From Candidatus Methanophagaceae archaeon (lineage in GTDB: Archaea > Halobacteriota > Syntropharchaeia > Alkanophagales > Methanospirareceae), in assembly GCA_003194435.1 (NCBI GenBank), contig PQXC01000003.1, positions 1 to 41,034 on the forward strand: a stretch of DNA of 41,034 nt, read 5' to 3'. Position 1 is the stretch's first letter. Each line of letters opens with the position of its first letter. Positions 40,264 to 41,034 of the stretch are shown one piece after another. Made by a program: the position numbers and the translations under genes. The notes under the pieces are model-generated. The model saw only the letters and a list, made by a program, of their open reading frames with translations, was not told where the DNA came from and did no database searches.

Positions 40264-41034
40264 TCATTCCTGCATACCCTTGAATAGCGACCTTCTGCGG
40301 CAGTGCTCCCTCACTATATCCGACCTGCTTATTATTCCTATCAGCTTCCTACCCCCTCCGTCTCTATCTCCATTTCCAGGCATCACCACCGGCAGTCGCC
40401 CAATATTATATTTATCCATCTTATAAAGCACATCTTCCAGATATTCCTGTGGATACGCCACTATCACGTCCTTTGTACACATCTGGCTCACTCTCTTATA
40501 CACGGCACCACTCTCCCTCTCCTCTTCCAGCTCCATTATCGTCGTTATTCCTATCAGTTTACCATCCCTATCCACAACGGGGTAAGCTATGTGTCCTGCC
40601 TTCTCCGCGAAATAAAGTGCCTCTTTCACCGTCATATCGCCCGGTATCGAGAGTACATCCTTCGTATATGCATCCTTCACCCTTATACCCTCAAGCAGGT
40701 CAATCATAAGTTCTCGTTTGTGCGCTGGTGATTCCTTCCTTGATTCGTATTGCCCTGGATAAATCGTCCTTCGTCCAACGAGTGAATATGCGGGTATGAT
40801 AGCGAGCAATGCAGGCACAAATAAGGTATAAGAGCCAGAGATTTCACAAACGATGAAGAGCGCGGTGAGTGGTGCATTAGCAGCGGCACCGAAGAAAGCA
40901 GCAGCGCCAATGAGTGCAAATACCCACGGGTTCTCCACCGTCTCAGGGAAGAAATAGTTGAGAATCTCACCTATTGCGCCTCCCAATGCGGCACCCATCG
41001 TCAGGGATGGTATGAAAGAACCCCCACTGCCTCC
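40264..41034 (-). CDS. ClC chloride channel/antiporter with CBS domains, 5' end outside window
   Basis: C-terminal 256 residues of a ClC protein; the frame is open to the right edge. It enters with GSGGSFIPSLTMGAALGG, the conserved ClC selectivity segment, then FALIGAAAFFGAAANAPLTALFIVCEISG and the last membrane helices. After about residue 95 of the visible part come two CBS domains (KDVLSIPGDMTVKEALYFAEK and KDVIVAYPQEYLEDVLYKMDK), which in relatives bind adenine nucleotides and gate transport. It precedes the isomerase gene in the same transcription unit. Channel or H+/Cl- exchanger activity cannot be told from this part. Confidence 0.93.
   Translation of the reverse strand, partial: GGSGGSFIPSLTMGAALGGAIGEILNYFFPETVENPWVFALIGAAAFFGAAANAPLTALFIVCEISGSYTLFVPALLAIIPAYSLVGRRTIYPGQYESRKESPAHKRELMIDLLEGIRVKDAYTKDVLSIPGDMTVKEALYFAEKAGHIAYPVVDRDGKLIGITTIMELEEERESGAVYKRVSQMCTKDVIVAYPQEYLEDVLYKMDKYNIGRLPVVMPGNGDRDGGGRKLIGIISRSDIVREHCRRRSLFKGMQE

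Overview
The window reads as a compact piece of euryarchaeal chromosome from a methane- or alkane-metabolising lineage. It encodes a near-complete coenzyme M pathway, a membrane F420H2 dehydrogenase/complex I-like module, a menaquinone (futalosine) pathway gene, archaeal adenylate kinase, type 2 isopentenyl-diphosphate isomerase, Thi4, and promoters with TATA boxes 20-30 bases before the start codons. A quinone-type F420H2 oxidoreductase next to coenzyme M genes fits the ANME-1/Syntrophoarchaeia group best. That placement is an inference; no rRNA or mcrA is present to confirm it.

Layout. 1-7102 (minus): F420H2 dehydrogenase operon in the order J-K-M-L-N-A-BC, with a fused B-C subunit running off the left edge. 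7233-9784 (plus): ACT-domain protein, homoserine dehydrogenase and ketol-acid reductoisomerase. 9771-16015 (minus): the most interesting part, an apparent pupylation-like locus. It contains an Mpa/ARC-type ring ATPase with coiled coil and tandem OB folds, a PafA-like protein, a Dop-like protein, and a small charged protein that ends in Gly-Glu, as an activated Pup does. The last of these is translationally coupled to PRPP synthetase. 16138-17770: AbrB-PhoU regulator and adenylate kinase.

17973-23534 (plus): a coenzyme M operon made of an HdrC-HdrB fusion, a DUF39-ferredoxin protein (methanogenesis marker 16 type), ComA, ComB and fused ComDE. 23707-26315 (plus): a nitrate/sulfonate/taurine-type ABC importer. 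Its promoter and leader are a near copy of those of the coenzyme M operon, including the first codons of the HdrCB gene, which suggests co-regulation.

26346-30018 is an accessory region: a pentapeptide-repeat/ion-channel fusion with a 30-bp tandem repeat, palindromic elements, small membrane proteins, tiny ORFs and a broken ORF. 30168-33445: enolase, a CobD/HisC-like aminotransferase and RNase Z. 33541-36861 is an AT-rich defence island (m4C/m6A methyltransferase, orphan AIPR N-terminal domain, TdeIII-like restriction enzyme). It is bracketed by a diverged direct repeat of roughly 50 bases and lies between a broken AAA ATPase fragment and an mqnA gene with a 5' frameshift. 37744-41034: Thi4 with an active-site Cys, RNA 2',3'-cyclic phosphodiesterase, isopentenyl-diphosphate isomerase and a partial ClC channel with CBS domains.
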